DNA of 49,948 nt from Bacteroidia bacterium (GTDB lineage Bacteria > Bacteroidota > Bacteroidia > Chitinophagales > Saprospiraceae): assembly GCA_030426765.1 (NCBI GenBank), contig JAUHXV010000022.1:1-49948 (forward strand). The letters run 5' to 3'. Under the pieces are notes generated by a model, which saw only the letters and a list, made by a program, of their open reading frames with translations, did no database searches and was not told the origin of the DNA. Shown here piece after piece: positions 26,632 to 35,284 of this stretch; positions within the stretch are counted from its first letter, which is position 1, and each line of letters opens with the position of its first letter. The position numbers were made by a program, and so were the translations under genes.

Positions 26632-29600
26632 ATGAAGTCATTATTTTCTTTAGTCTCCTTTCTGTTCATTTTTAGCGCTTTGACCGTTGCACAACCATTT
26701 AGTCAAGAGTTGCTGGAAGGCGCACACATCAGAAGTGTGGGCCCCGCAGGCATGAGCGGACGAATCACGGCAATCGATGTCGTTTTGGCTGATCCGGAAC
26801 ACATTTATATTGGTTCCGCCTCAGGGGGCGTATGGGAGTCTAAAGATGGCGGTACCACATGGCTTCCGATTTTTGATGATCAGCCCACCTTGTCGATTGG
26901 TGCCATCAAAATCAATCAGCAAAACCCAAGTGAGATTTGGGTCGGAACAGGTGAAGGAAATCCACGAAACTCACAGAATAGTGGTAAAGGATTGTTCCGA
27001 ACACTCGATGGCGGAAAGACGTGGAAGTTTATGGGCCTTGCAGAAACAAAAGTGATCCATCGCATCCTGATTGATGAGCATAATCCGGCTACTGTGTATG
27101 TGGGAGCGGCAGGCTCTCCCTGGGGGCCGGGTGAGCACCGAGGTGTATACAAAACAACCGATAGTGGTGCGACATGGAAGAAGATATTGTACACCAATGA
27201 ACAATCAGGAATTGGCGACATGGTCATGGATCCCAATAATCCGAGAAAGATTATCGCGGCAATGTATGAACACCTCCGAACGCCTTGGGATTTTAAAAGC
27301 GGAGGTCCGGGATCCGGATTGTATTTGACCTATGACGGTGGGGAAACATGGAAAAAGTTAACGGATAAAGAAGGACTTCCCAAAGGAATACTGGGCAGAA
27401 TGGGCTTGTCCATTGCACATGCCAAACCGAATGTGGTGTATGCGTTGATCGAAGCGAAAACAACCGGTTTGTATAAAAGCACAGACGGTGGGGAAAACTG
27501 GTCGTTGGTATCCACAGAAAACATCGGCAATCGGCCATTTTATTACGCCGATATTTATGTCGACACGAAAAATGAAAACCGGATTTGGAATCTTTGGTCG
27601 TATGTTTCCAAAAGTGAAGATGGCGGGAAGACCTTCAGAACCATTTTGGATTACGGCAAGAGCGTTCATCCGGATCATCATGCGTTCTGGATTCATCCCG
27701 ATGATCCCAATTACCTGATTGACGGTAATGACGGTGGACTGAATATATCCCGCGATGGCGGAGAGAACTGGTACTTCTGTGCCAATATTCCTGTTGGCCA
27801 GTTTTATCATGTCAATATCGATCATGACTTTCCGTTTAACCTGTATGGCGGAATGCAGGACAATGGCTCCTGGGTGGGCCCGGCCTTTGTCCTGAAGTCT
27901 GGTGGCATACGAAATCAGGACTGGCGTGAATTGTATTTTGGAGATGGCTTTGATGTTCAGCCTAAACTCTCTGATACGCGGTACGGATGGGCCATGAGTC
28001 AGGGCGGTAATCTCACCTATTATGACCGGGAAACGGGGTTCAATCAGTTTATCAAACCAGTCCACCCGGATGGCGACACGCTTCGTTTCAATTGGAATGC
28101 ACCGATCGCCCGAGTGATGGGAAATGATTGTGGTTTGTATTATGGTAGTCAGTACGTCCACCGCAGTTTGGATTGCGGTAAATCCTGGGAAATCATCTCA
28201 CCCGATCTGACAACGAATGATACATCCAAACAACAGCAGCATAAATCAGGAGGGCTGACCATTGATGCAACCAACGCGGAGAATCATACAACTATTTTAT
28301 GTATCGCACCGAGTCCTGTAGACGCAGATGTCATCTGGGTAGGCACTGATGATGGCAACCTCCAACTTACGAAAGACGGTGGGGCTACCTGGACCAATCT
28401 CAATACTAAACTTCCGGGTTGTCCTGCCGGGGCATGGATCCCTCAGATTGAAGTTTCCGGGCATGTTGCCGGAGAAGCATTTGTCGTCGTCAACAATTAT
28501 CGAAGAGATGATTGGAAAGCGTATGCATATCATACGACGGATTTTGGTGCCACATGGAAAAAGATCGTTACAGACTCGCAGGTAACTTCGTTTGTGCATG
28601 CTATTGTGCAGGATCCGGTGGAAGAAGACCTTCTGTTTTTAGGGGCGGATGATGGATTGTATGTCAGCAGAGATCATGGGATGAGCTGGTCCCGTTTTCC
28701 CGCCAAAGTATTCCCGAGAGTGCCGGTGACGGATATGAAAATTCATCCTGAAGATCACAGTCTTGTGATCGGGACTTTTGGCAGATCGCTCTACGTCTTG
28801 GATAACCTATTGCCTTGGCGTGAACTCACAAAATCCATGGATGCATTGGAGAATGCATTTACTTTTTTCCCAACCAAAACAGCCATTCAATCACCGTATC
28901 GTTCCGTCGATGGGATTCGCTTTGCCGCTGATGCTGAATTTAAAGGAGAAAACAGACGTGGCGGTGCCAGATTGGTGATGTATGTAAAACCAAAGGAAAA
29001 GAAAGATACCACCGCTGCAGTAGTGGGTAACGGGGAAAAGAAAAAGAAGAAGAAAGATGTAGTTGAACCGAAAGTCGCAATGCAGGATACAATAGCGAAG
29101 GATTCTGCATCCGTGAGTGAAAAGGATAAAAAAGATAAGGATGTGCTGAAGTTGTATGTCCTGGATGAGCAGCGTGACACGATCAGATACATTCGTCACA
29201 AACTCACGGAAGGATGGAATGAATTCGGTTGGGATATGCGAAGGAAAGGCGTGCGCTATCCATCACGTCGTGAGCCGCCTGAAGATGCGGATGATCCATC
29301 TGGTCAGTATGTCAATCCGGGAACGTATACACTGGTTGGGATATTTAATGAGCACAAGGACTCGACGATTGTAACAGTACAGTTAGATCCTAGGTTGGAA
29401 ATTTCCGATGCTGATCTGGATGCCCGGAATGCGCTCATTGACACCTTAAGTATCGAGATTAACAGAGCGCATATCGCCTTCAAAGCATTGATGGATGCGG
29501 GAAAGGATATTCAAATGATTGAATCCTTTATAACCAATGCACCGGATAGCACAAAGAAGGAAATTCGGGATTCGATAAAAGTATTGAAGAAGGAACTCGC

Positions 29601-29877
29601 CCGGCTGGAAGAAGGATTTATGCGACCTGCTGATGCTAAGGGATATACATCTGAAATCAATCTGGGTACCTATCTGTACGAAACAGGTTCGTACCTGAAT
29701 TCCTCCCTTGGGGATCCGGGTTCCAATGCAAGGAACTTGCTTGAACAGACACAGGCTGAAGTTTCGAAACATGTAAAAGCGGTTAATGATTTTCTCAGTA
29801 CGGATTGGGATGATTTTCAAAAATGGATAGGAAAATTTAGTTGGCCGGTTTTCAAGGAGATTGAAAGGCCGGAGTGA
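26632..29877 (+). CDS. Large exported Asp-box (VPS10/sortilin-like) beta-propeller protein
   Basis: This 1081-residue protein has a signal peptide (to about residue 20) and about eleven Asp-box motifs of the S/T-x-D-x-G-x-T-W type (SKDGGTTW, TLDGGKTW, TYDGGETW, STDGGENW, TKDGGATW and others) over residues 50-700, the mark of VPS10-like or BNR propellers. It is often labelled glycosyl hydrolase, but no sialidase active site can be assigned. A lysine-rich low-complexity stretch lies near 785-845. The C-terminal part (850-1081) has a beta domain, then a helical region. A second gene of the same family is at 44853. Its last 120 codons occur again, diverged, at 31544-31903. Confidence 0.85.
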   Translation: MKSLFSLVSFLFIFSALTVAQPFSQELLEGAHIRSVGPAGMSGRITAIDVVLADPEHIYIGSASGGVWESKDGGTTWLPIFDDQPTLSIGAIKINQQNPSEIWVGTGEGNPRNSQNSGKGLFRTLDGGKTWKFMGLAETKVIHRILIDEHNPATVYVGAAGSPWGPGEHRGVYKTTDSGATWKKILYTNEQSGIGDMVMDPNNPRKIIAAMYEHLRTPWDFKSGGPGSGLYLTYDGGETWKKLTDKEGLPKGILGRMGLSIAHAKPNVVYALIEAKTTGLYKSTDGGENWSLVSTENIGNRPFYYADIYVDTKNENRIWNLWSYVSKSEDGGKTFRTILDYGKSVHPDHHAFWIHPDDPNYLIDGNDGGLNISRDGGENWYFCANIPVGQFYHVNIDHDFPFNLYGGMQDNGSWVGPAFVLKSGGIRNQDWRELYFGDGFDVQPKLSDTRYGWAMSQGGNLTYYDRETGFNQFIKPVHPDGDTLRFNWNAPIARVMGNDCGLYYGSQYVHRSLDCGKSWEIISPDLTTNDTSKQQQHKSGGLTIDATNAENHTTILCIAPSPVDADVIWVGTDDGNLQLTKDGGATWTNLNTKLPGCPAGAWIPQIEVSGHVAGEAFVVVNNYRRDDWKAYAYHTTDFGATWKKIVTDSQVTSFVHAIVQDPVEEDLLFLGADDGLYVSRDHGMSWSRFPAKVFPRVPVTDMKIHPEDHSLVIGTFGRSLYVLDNLLPWRELTKSMDALENAFTFFPTKTAIQSPYRSVDGIRFAADAEFKGENRRGGARLVMYVKPKEKKDTTAAVVGNGEKKKKKKDVVEPKVAMQDTIAKDSASVSEKDKKDKDVLKLYVLDEQRDTIRYIRHKLTEGWNEFGWDMRRKGVRYPSRREPPEDADDPSGQYVNPGTYTLVGIFNEHKDSTIVTVQLDPRLEISDADLDARNALIDTLSIEINRAHIAFKALMDAGKDIQMIESFITNAPDSTKKEIRDSIKVLKKELARLEEGFMRPADAKGYTSEINLGTYLYETGSYLNSSLGDPGSNARNLLEQTQAEVSKHVKAVNDFLSTDWDDFQKWIGKFSWPVFKEIERPE

Positions 29878-29881
29878 TTAT
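29522..29881 (+). repeat. Long direct repeat, copy in the intact propeller gene
   Basis: These 360 bases match 31544-31903 without gaps, with 11 mismatches by hand count (about 97% identity). The unit spans the last codons, the stop codon and four following bases of the propeller gene. Weak similarity extends 7 bases further left (ATGATTG against ATCATTA). Confidence 0.95.
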
Positions 29882-30001
29882 GCAGGGGCTGATTCTTTTT
29901 TTAAACTCATAAAAAGATTCAATTAAACCCAACAAATTTTTTAGGAATAATTCTAAACGATCAAGGTGGTTTTGTGTAAGAAAGTTTTTTAAGACTAGCT
30001 T
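29882..30001. other. AT-rich junction upstream of the inserted gene
   Basis: A 120-base AT-rich segment starts exactly where the long repeat ends. A possible promoter, TTTG, 21 bases, TAGCTTAT (ending at 30002), lies at its right end. No gene is seen. Confidence 0.4.
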
Positions 30002-31537
30002 ATGATGCGCGATATCAACACATTATCTCTGGCTGGAATGAGGGTAATGTTCTTACTTGTTTGCCTTCAACTCAATGGGTTGCTTGCCCAAATGGTTGAT
30101 TTCAACGAGACATTTGCTATAGGTGCCGGAAGTACATCATTTCAGCAAATAGAACCCTTTAATCATGAATTGTTGGTTTTAGGCCAAGTAGGTATTGACT
30201 CAAATAGTTTAGGTGGATTTTGTTTAATAGGCATTGATTCTAATGCTGAAGTTAGCAGTTTATGGCCCTTCAATGATCCATTGCTGGTGAATGACTTGAT
30301 TGTTGATGGCAATAGAAATATGTTGATAACCAGTGATGACAATATTTTTATTTCGGGAATTATGTTGCCTGAAAAGAAAATCTTTGTAACCAAGATTGAC
30401 AGCACAGGAAATGAATTATACTTTAATGAATTTGAGACTAGCTTTCGGACTATATATATTCATTCAATTATTGAGCTGCTTGATGAATATTATATAATAG
30501 GCTTTTTTCAGACTAAAGATTTTGATCATGATGTATTTGTGATGAAGGTAGATTCGGATGGTAATATGATTTGGCTTAGAGAATACGGGAAGCATGATAC
30601 TGAGGACACAGCAAGAAGTGCTTTAAGTGAGGACGATGGAATTACCATTCTGGTAACTCAAGGATATGATGATACCCCGAATGTCTTGAACGATACGAAT
30701 TGGGAAACATTGCTGGTTCATATTGATACTTCAGGTTCGATTGAGTGGGAAAAGCAATCCCTTCCAAAAGAAGAAGGTCCAACAACAGGAGGATTTTTAA
30801 AGGATGAATCTGGCTATTTGTATTCAACCTTGAATATTTATGAAATTGATCAATTTAGTTCTGATCGAGGAATTAGCATTACTAAAAGGGATAATCAATT
30901 TAACTTGCTTTGGAAGCGGGACTACTCTGAAATTAATGGGATCAATAGATTAAAATCTCTTCACAGGCAAAACGAATGTCAGTTTTTAGCTGCCGGCCAA
31001 TTATATGATGATAATATTTGGGCTGAACTCCTAAAAGTAGATGCTGTTTCCGGAGATGTTATTTGGGAGATAAGAGATACAGGTATTTATAATGCGGATT
31101 ATGGGCCAAGGAATATTCTTAATGATATTATTCAAATGCGAAATGGTGATATATATGCTGTAGGTAATTCATTTAACAAAAAATATAATTTTAATGAAGG
31201 TCTGCTGATGCGAGTAACCCATGATACACTTGATTCCGATTGTCAGACTTCAAGAGTCATTGATTTGGATAGTGAGCTAGCGGATGTATTGGTTTATCCG
31301 AATCCAAATAGTGGAGTAGTGTATATATCGTTACCTGTTCATGATCATCTTGAAGGCAGCAAATTAGTATTGTATGATGTGCTTGGGACGGTATTGGGTG
31401 GAATTCAATTAAATGCAGGGGTGAATCAAGTAAATTTTGAATATGATTTAGGAGTTTATAACAGGTTTGTGTATTGGATTATTTTCGATTCAGACGATCA
31501 ACACTTGAGTAGTGGGAAACTAATATTGATAGATTAA
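30002..31537 (+). CDS. Secreted propeller-like protein with T9SS type A sorting domain (AT-rich, probably acquired)
   Basis: This 511-residue protein has a signal peptide. The ATG at 30038 (MRVMFLLVCLQLNGLLAQ) is an alternative start that fits the promoter-like sequence better. The body repeats short units of the kind KVDSDGNMIWLREYG and TKIDSTGNELYF, typical of Bacteroidota propeller-like surface proteins. Residues about 430-511 are a Por secretion tail (VLVYPNPNSGVVYISL, GKLILID). Base use is strikingly AT-rich compared with the flanking genes: the 60-base row at 30481 has 14 G/C, against 32 in the row at 28021. Its stop codon abuts the duplicated tail of the preceding gene. The specific function is unknown. 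Confidence 0.82.
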   Translation: MMRDINTLSLAGMRVMFLLVCLQLNGLLAQMVDFNETFAIGAGSTSFQQIEPFNHELLVLGQVGIDSNSLGGFCLIGIDSNAEVSSLWPFNDPLLVNDLIVDGNRNMLITSDDNIFISGIMLPEKKIFVTKIDSTGNELYFNEFETSFRTIYIHSIIELLDEYYIIGFFQTKDFDHDVFVMKVDSDGNMIWLREYGKHDTEDTARSALSEDDGITILVTQGYDDTPNVLNDTNWETLLVHIDTSGSIEWEKQSLPKEEGPTTGGFLKDESGYLYSTLNIYEIDQFSSDRGISITKRDNQFNLLWKRDYSEINGINRLKSLHRQNECQFLAAGQLYDDNIWAELLKVDAVSGDVIWEIRDTGIYNADYGPRNILNDIIQMRNGDIYAVGNSFNKKYNFNEGLLMRVTHDTLDSDCQTSRVIDLDSELADVLVYPNPNSGVVYISLPVHDHLEGSKLVLYDVLGTVLGGIQLNAGVNQVNFEYDLGVYNRFVYWIIFDSDDQHLSSGKLILID

Positions 31538-31543
31538 TCATTA

Positions 31544-31899
31544 AATCCTTTATAACCAATGTCCCGGATAGCACAAAGAAGGAAATTCGGGATTCGATAA
31601 AAGTATTGAAGAAGGAGCTCGCCCGGCTGGAAGAAGGATTTATGCGTCCTGCCGATGCCAAAGGATATACATCTGAAATCAATCTGGGTACCTATCTGTA
31701 CGAAACAGGTTCGTACCTGAATTCCTCCCTTGGGGATCCTGGTTCCAATGCAAGGAACTTGCTAGAACAGACACAGGCTGAAGTTTCGAAACATGTAAAA
31801 GCGGTTAATGATTTTCTCAGTACGGATTGGGATGATTTTCAAAAATGGATAGGAAAATTTAGTTGGCCGATTTTCAAGGAGATTGAAAGGCCTGAGTGA
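31544..31899 (+). pseudogene. Orphan 3' fragment of the Asp-box propeller gene
   Basis: This stretch encodes the last 118 or so residues of the 26632 protein without its beginning; translated, it differs only by Ala to Val near the start and Val to Ile near the end. An internal ATG at 31606 could make a 97-residue peptide, but there is no evident promoter or signal peptide, so it is probably a non-functional remnant. Nine of its 11 base differences from the intact copy fall at third codon positions, so both copies diverged while still coding. Confidence 0.85.
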
Positions 31900-31903
31900 T
31901 TAT
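31544..31903 (+). repeat. Long direct repeat, displaced copy
   Basis: Partner of 29522-29881 at a constant offset of 2022 bases with no indels. Between the two copies lies the AT-rich T9SS cargo gene. The repeat begins 6 bases after that gene's stop codon, or at the stop itself if the weak left extension is counted. Confidence 0.95.
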
Positions 31904-32010
31904 AGTATTTACAATTTCTTTAGAATGAAAAAAGCCTCGGGTTCAACTCGCGGTTTAACTAGCTGATTTTAACAATAAATAAGCTCACTGATAATAACAG
32001 CATCGGGTGT

Positions 32011-32736
32011 TCAGGTTATGCTCATGCTCCAATTTGTATTGTTTGAAAACTCATATCGAACTCTTCCATCTTTCTTATTTCCGATTATCTCATTTAAACA
32101 AACAATTTGATTCTTTGTAAAACCCTTCATTTTGCCCGCGATTTGTTTGCGAGCAAGTAACATGGCTTCTTCCAAGCTCATACCTGGAAACATATACATC
32201 CAGCTCGTTGAGTTTGTAATTTCAACATCAACACGAATTCCTTCTTGGAAGGAAAAATGTTTAGTGGTTCTGTCACCAATTGTATCATAGATCTGGTACT
32301 TCTCAATAAGGTTTGCATTACGTTTAATGCAATTCAAAATGGATTCGTCTTCTCCCGGTTCATATCGGGAGATATACCCACTAAATACGTAACCGATAAG
32401 ATTGCCATACTTAACTTTAGTCCACTGTCCTTCCTGAAGATAATCGATGCATCTAAATAAAGAACCGTTGATAAAGGTGTCCCTGCTTGAGGCTTCGTAA
32501 AATTGGACATGGTGTGTGTGGCTGTCTCTGCTAATGAATATCATAGCATGCCCATAAGGGATGCTTCCAATTATCGAAGAGTTAAAGTCATTAGAGTTTC
32601 TCAAATTTAATCCCCCATCAGCCCATGAGTAAAGTGTATCACTGTTGATAAAATCTGTACACGAGTAGTTCGATGAGTAGATAAAAGAGGATTGCAGTAA
32701 GACACACAGGATAGAAATTAAATTTTTAATATTCAT
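32011..32736 (-). CDS. Exported SH3-like domain protein of unknown function
   Basis: A 241-residue protein with a signal peptide (LISILCVLLQSSFIYS, ending near residue 22). Residues about 40-115 resemble a bacterial SH3 (SH3b) domain: GGLNLRNSNDFNSSIIGSIP, then WTKVKYGNLIGYVFSGYIS. SH3b domains bind cell-wall peptides or other ligands. The C-terminal half has no recognised motif. The gene is AT-rich like the 30002 gene and sits between the orphan fragment and the sirtuin, so it probably belongs to the same acquired island. It has no obvious operon partner. Confidence 0.68.
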   Translation of the reverse strand: MNIKNLISILCVLLQSSFIYSSNYSCTDFINSDTLYSWADGGLNLRNSNDFNSSIIGSIPYGHAMIFISRDSHTHHVQFYEASSRDTFINGSLFRCIDYLQEGQWTKVKYGNLIGYVFSGYISRYEPGEDESILNCIKRNANLIEKYQIYDTIGDRTTKHFSFQEGIRVDVEITNSTSWMYMFPGMSLEEAMLLARKQIAGKMKGFTKNQIVCLNEIIGNKKDGRVRYEFSNNTNWSMSIT

Positions 32737-32770
32737 CTCACTGAACTAGACATCTGATAATAGAACTAAG

Positions 32771-33466
32771 CTACATCTTTACTTTCAACTTTTCAATCAC
32801 CTGCGGCACACCTTCCGTTGCTTTCATTTCCACAACATGCAAATGGGGACGTACCCGGAGCTCGTGATTGAGACTAGGGTAGGGATCGATGTAATAAATG
32901 TCTGCTCCGGCTGGCGCAAATGCAACGAGACTGGCAGCTGGATAGACTTGCATACTGCTTCCGATCACCAGCACCACATCAGCGCTCTGCATTTCTTGGA
33001 TCGCTGGTTCGAGCATCGGAACGTATTCCCCAAACCACACGATATGCGGACGAAGTATACTCCCCAGATCGCAGCGGTCGTCCATCGTAAGATCTTTGTC
33101 CCATGCGTAGATCAGACTTTCGTCCCGCGTACTGCGCACTTTTAGTAATTCACCATGCAGATGCATGACATCTTTGCTGCCCGCACGCTCATGAAGGTCG
33201 TCTACGTTTTGTGTGATGATCAGGACCTGATGATGTAATTGTAAATCCGCTAAAGCATAATGTGCGGTGTTTGGCGAAACGCTCAGCAATTGTCGCCGGC
33301 GCTCGTTGTAGAACCGCTGTACTACTTCCGGTTGTCTTTGCCAGGCTTGTGGTGTGGCGACATCCTCTACGCGATGACCTTCCCACAATCCACCGGTTCC
33401 CCGAAACGTCTGAAGGCCACTTTCCGCACTCATGCCGGCTCCGGTTAATACCACAATCTTAGCCAT
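32771..33466 (-). CDS. Sir2-family NAD-dependent protein deacylase
   Basis: From the ATG at 33466 the product has 231 residues and starts with the Sir2 NAD-binding motif VVLTGAGMSAESGLQTFRG. TQNVDDLHERAG and MHLHGEL (catalytic His) follow near 100-120, and HIVWFGE and IGSSMQVYPAA near 160-185. The enzyme removes acyl groups from lysines with NAD consumption. The usual four zinc-binding cysteines are absent; only one Cys is in that region. A longer open frame to 33652 exists, but its extra 62 residues lie inside the upstream gene and are unrelated to the family. The ATG overlaps the end of the NAD(P)HX repair gene by 8 bases, so the two are translationally coupled. Confidence 0.9.
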   Translation of the reverse strand: MAKIVVLTGAGMSAESGLQTFRGTGGLWEGHRVEDVATPQAWQRQPEVVQRFYNERRRQLLSVSPNTAHYALADLQLHHQVLIITQNVDDLHERAGSKDVMHLHGELLKVRSTRDESLIYAWDKDLTMDDRCDLGSILRPHIVWFGEYVPMLEPAIQEMQSADVVLVIGSSMQVYPAASLVAFAPAGADIYYIDPYPSLNHELRVRPHLHVVEMKATEGVPQVIEKLKVKM

Positions 33467-35000
33467 CCTGTTCGTCTTCTTCGTCCATCGGTTCATGGTC
33501 ACGCAATTCTTCAAACGCTTCTCCGATATATTCCACGATATCTGAAGCGATGAGGGCTTCAAATCCCTGATCTTCTGCTGCCAGATCACCGGCAGTAGCA
33601 TGGATGTACACACCCAGGAGCGCGGCATAATCAGGCGCATATCCCTGTCCAAGTAGGCCCATAATAATACCGGTCAGCACATCTCCACTGCCACCGGTAG
33701 CCATGCCCGGATTGCCTCGTGTATTAAAAAAGCTGACACCATTGGATTGGCAGATGATCGTGACGCCGCCTTTCAATACAATGTTGATCTTGCGTTGCAC
33801 AGCCTCCTGGCGTGCTCGTTCAAATCGACTGTAGTGATCGTCCTGATCGCCAAACAGTCGATCAAATTCTCCGGGATGGGGTGTGATAATGGTGCCGGGT
33901 GGAAGAGCATCCAGCAGATCAGGCCGCGTGGCAAGGATATTCAATGCATCCGCATCGAGCACCATGGGCAGGTGATGATGTGACAGAATAAGGGCTTCAA
34001 GTGCTGAGATCGTCTCCGAAGCCATTCCCAATCCTGGCCCTGCACCAATCGCGGTAGCCTTCCGGGGAATCGAATAGGTAGTCGTAAATTTTTGATTTGG
34101 ATCCAAATCGACCATGGCTTCTGGAACTGCTGCCTGCAGGATCGCGTAAAGCATCTCCGGAATATGTGTCGTAAGTAATCCCAGACCGCTGCGCATTGCT
34201 GCCGCAGAGGATAACACCGCCGCACCGGCCATACCTGCACTTCCGGCGATCAGATATCCATGCCCGAAATCGCCCTTGTGACTGAATCGGTTGCGATCGA
34301 TCAGAAAGGGGAGCAGGTAGTAATACGTGAGTTCAAAACACTTGATCTCATGTTCGAGCAGAAAAGAGTCCAGCAACCCAATATTGCAAATGAGCACTTC
34401 ACCGTAATGCGGTTCACTCTCAGGCATCATAAACGCCAATCGCTGACATTGGAAGGCAAGGACCAGGTCGGCATACGCCACAACACCATCTGGTGCTTTG
34501 TCGACATACAATCCCGAAGGCATATCAATGGCGACTGTTAGGTTGGTTTGATCATTTACCCAATTCGCAATTTCGAGCCAAACTCCGGAAAGGGGTTTGC
34601 TGAGTCCGGTGCCAAACATCGCATCGATGATTGTACCGGAAGAACTCAATTGTATTTCTTCCGGCTTCCAGCGCGTATGGATTTCCAATTCTTCCTGTCC
34701 GGCATTGACCAGTCGCTCATAATTGACCTTCCATTCATCAGAATGCTTTCCATCGAGGTTGACATAGACGTCAACGATATAATCCATTTCCAGGAGAATG
34801 CGGGCGATGGCCAGGCCATCTGCTCCGTTGTTGCCGCTGCCACATAAGATCAGAACCTCCTGGTCTTCTTCACCGAGTAGCAAATCCAATTTGATGACAG
34901 CAGCCATTGCCGCTCTTTCCATCAGATCAATGGAGGAGATGCCTTTTTGGATCGTGTATTCATCCCAGGCTCTGATTTGATTGGCATTTAATACAATCAT
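33459..35000 (-). CDS. nnr: Bifunctional NAD(P)H-hydrate epimerase / ADP-dependent dehydratase
   Basis: This 513-residue enzyme (from the ATG at 35000) repairs hydrated NADH and NADPH. The N-terminal epimerase (YjeF-N) domain, about 1-215, shows ILCGSGNNGADGLAIARIL near 55 and DAMFGTGLSKPL near 125. The C-terminal dehydratase (YjeF-C, ribokinase-like) domain, about 225-505, shows LIAGSAGMAGAAVLS, DADALNIL, ITPHPGEFDRLF, VLKGG and the catalytic TGGSGDVLTGII. A longer frame begins at 35072, but the -7 element at 35006-35013 fixes the later start. It overlaps the sirtuin gene, joining NAD repair with NAD use in one unit. Confidence 0.93.
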   Translation of the reverse strand: MIVLNANQIRAWDEYTIQKGISSIDLMERAAMAAVIKLDLLLGEEDQEVLILCGSGNNGADGLAIARILLEMDYIVDVYVNLDGKHSDEWKVNYERLVNAGQEELEIHTRWKPEEIQLSSSGTIIDAMFGTGLSKPLSGVWLEIANWVNDQTNLTVAIDMPSGLYVDKAPDGVVAYADLVLAFQCQRLAFMMPESEPHYGEVLICNIGLLDSFLLEHEIKCFELTYYYLLPFLIDRNRFSHKGDFGHGYLIAGSAGMAGAAVLSSAAAMRSGLGLLTTHIPEMLYAILQAAVPEAMVDLDPNQKFTTTYSIPRKATAIGAGPGLGMASETISALEALILSHHHLPMVLDADALNILATRPDLLDALPPGTIITPHPGEFDRLFGDQDDHYSRFERARQEAVQRKINIVLKGGVTIICQSNGVSFFNTRGNPGMATGGSGDVLTGIIMGLLGQGYAPDYAALLGVYIHATAGDLAAEDQGFEALIASDIVEYIGEAFEELRDHEPMDEEDEQDG

Positions 35001-35005
35001 AGGGG

Positions 35006-35013
35006 GAAAGGTA
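35006..35013 (-). promoter_or_regulatory. Candidate -7 element of the nnr-sirtuin operon
   Basis: On the minus strand TACCTTTC fits TAnnTTTG except at the last base and ends 5 bases before the ATG at 35000, implying a near-leaderless mRNA. Confidence 0.38.
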
Positions 35014-35091
35014 CAAAACTGTTTACCCCTGATGGGCTGTAAAACATTTGTTGCTTTTTTTTCAAAATGCATTGGATTTTAAAAAATATGT

Positions 35092-35099
35092 TATCTTTC
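35092..35099 (+). promoter_or_regulatory. Candidate -7 element upstream of the PorP/SprF gene
   Basis: TATCTTTC fits TAnnTTTG except at the last base, and a TTG lies 17 bases before it (35072-35074). If used, it gives a leader of about 185 bases for the T9SS gene set at 35285-42148. Confidence 0.28.
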
Positions 35100-35284
35100 G
35101 TTACGAATCATCCCTCGTGATCTGCGTAGCCTTTTGCATAAACCGCTGCGAATTCCTCACCCGTTACCAGAATTAATGAAGATTGAGTATAGTTTTTGCT
35201 GTACTGTAATCATGTGAATTATAACCCAATGTCTTTGACATAAGTTGCTGTGAACAAGCAATTTAAATATATGGAAATATATTT

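Noticed and set aside
27358..28161. 267-codon minus-strand frame inside the propeller gene
   Set aside because: It is antisense to Asp-box motifs that are clearly coding on the + strand, and shows no recognisable domain.
26632..29877. Calling the propeller proteins sialidases or glycosyl hydrolases
   Set aside because: Asp boxes alone do not show catalysis; no arginine triad or other sialidase active-site residues could be assigned.
31606..31899. 97-residue protein from the duplicated tail as a real gene
   Set aside because: There is no promoter or signal peptide, and the internal ATG replaces a Leu codon (TTG) context of the parent; treated as a remnant.
33467..33652. N-terminal extension of the sirtuin frame
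   Set aside because: The extra 62 residues lie inside the nnr gene in another frame; the sirtuin motif begins right after the ATG at 33466.
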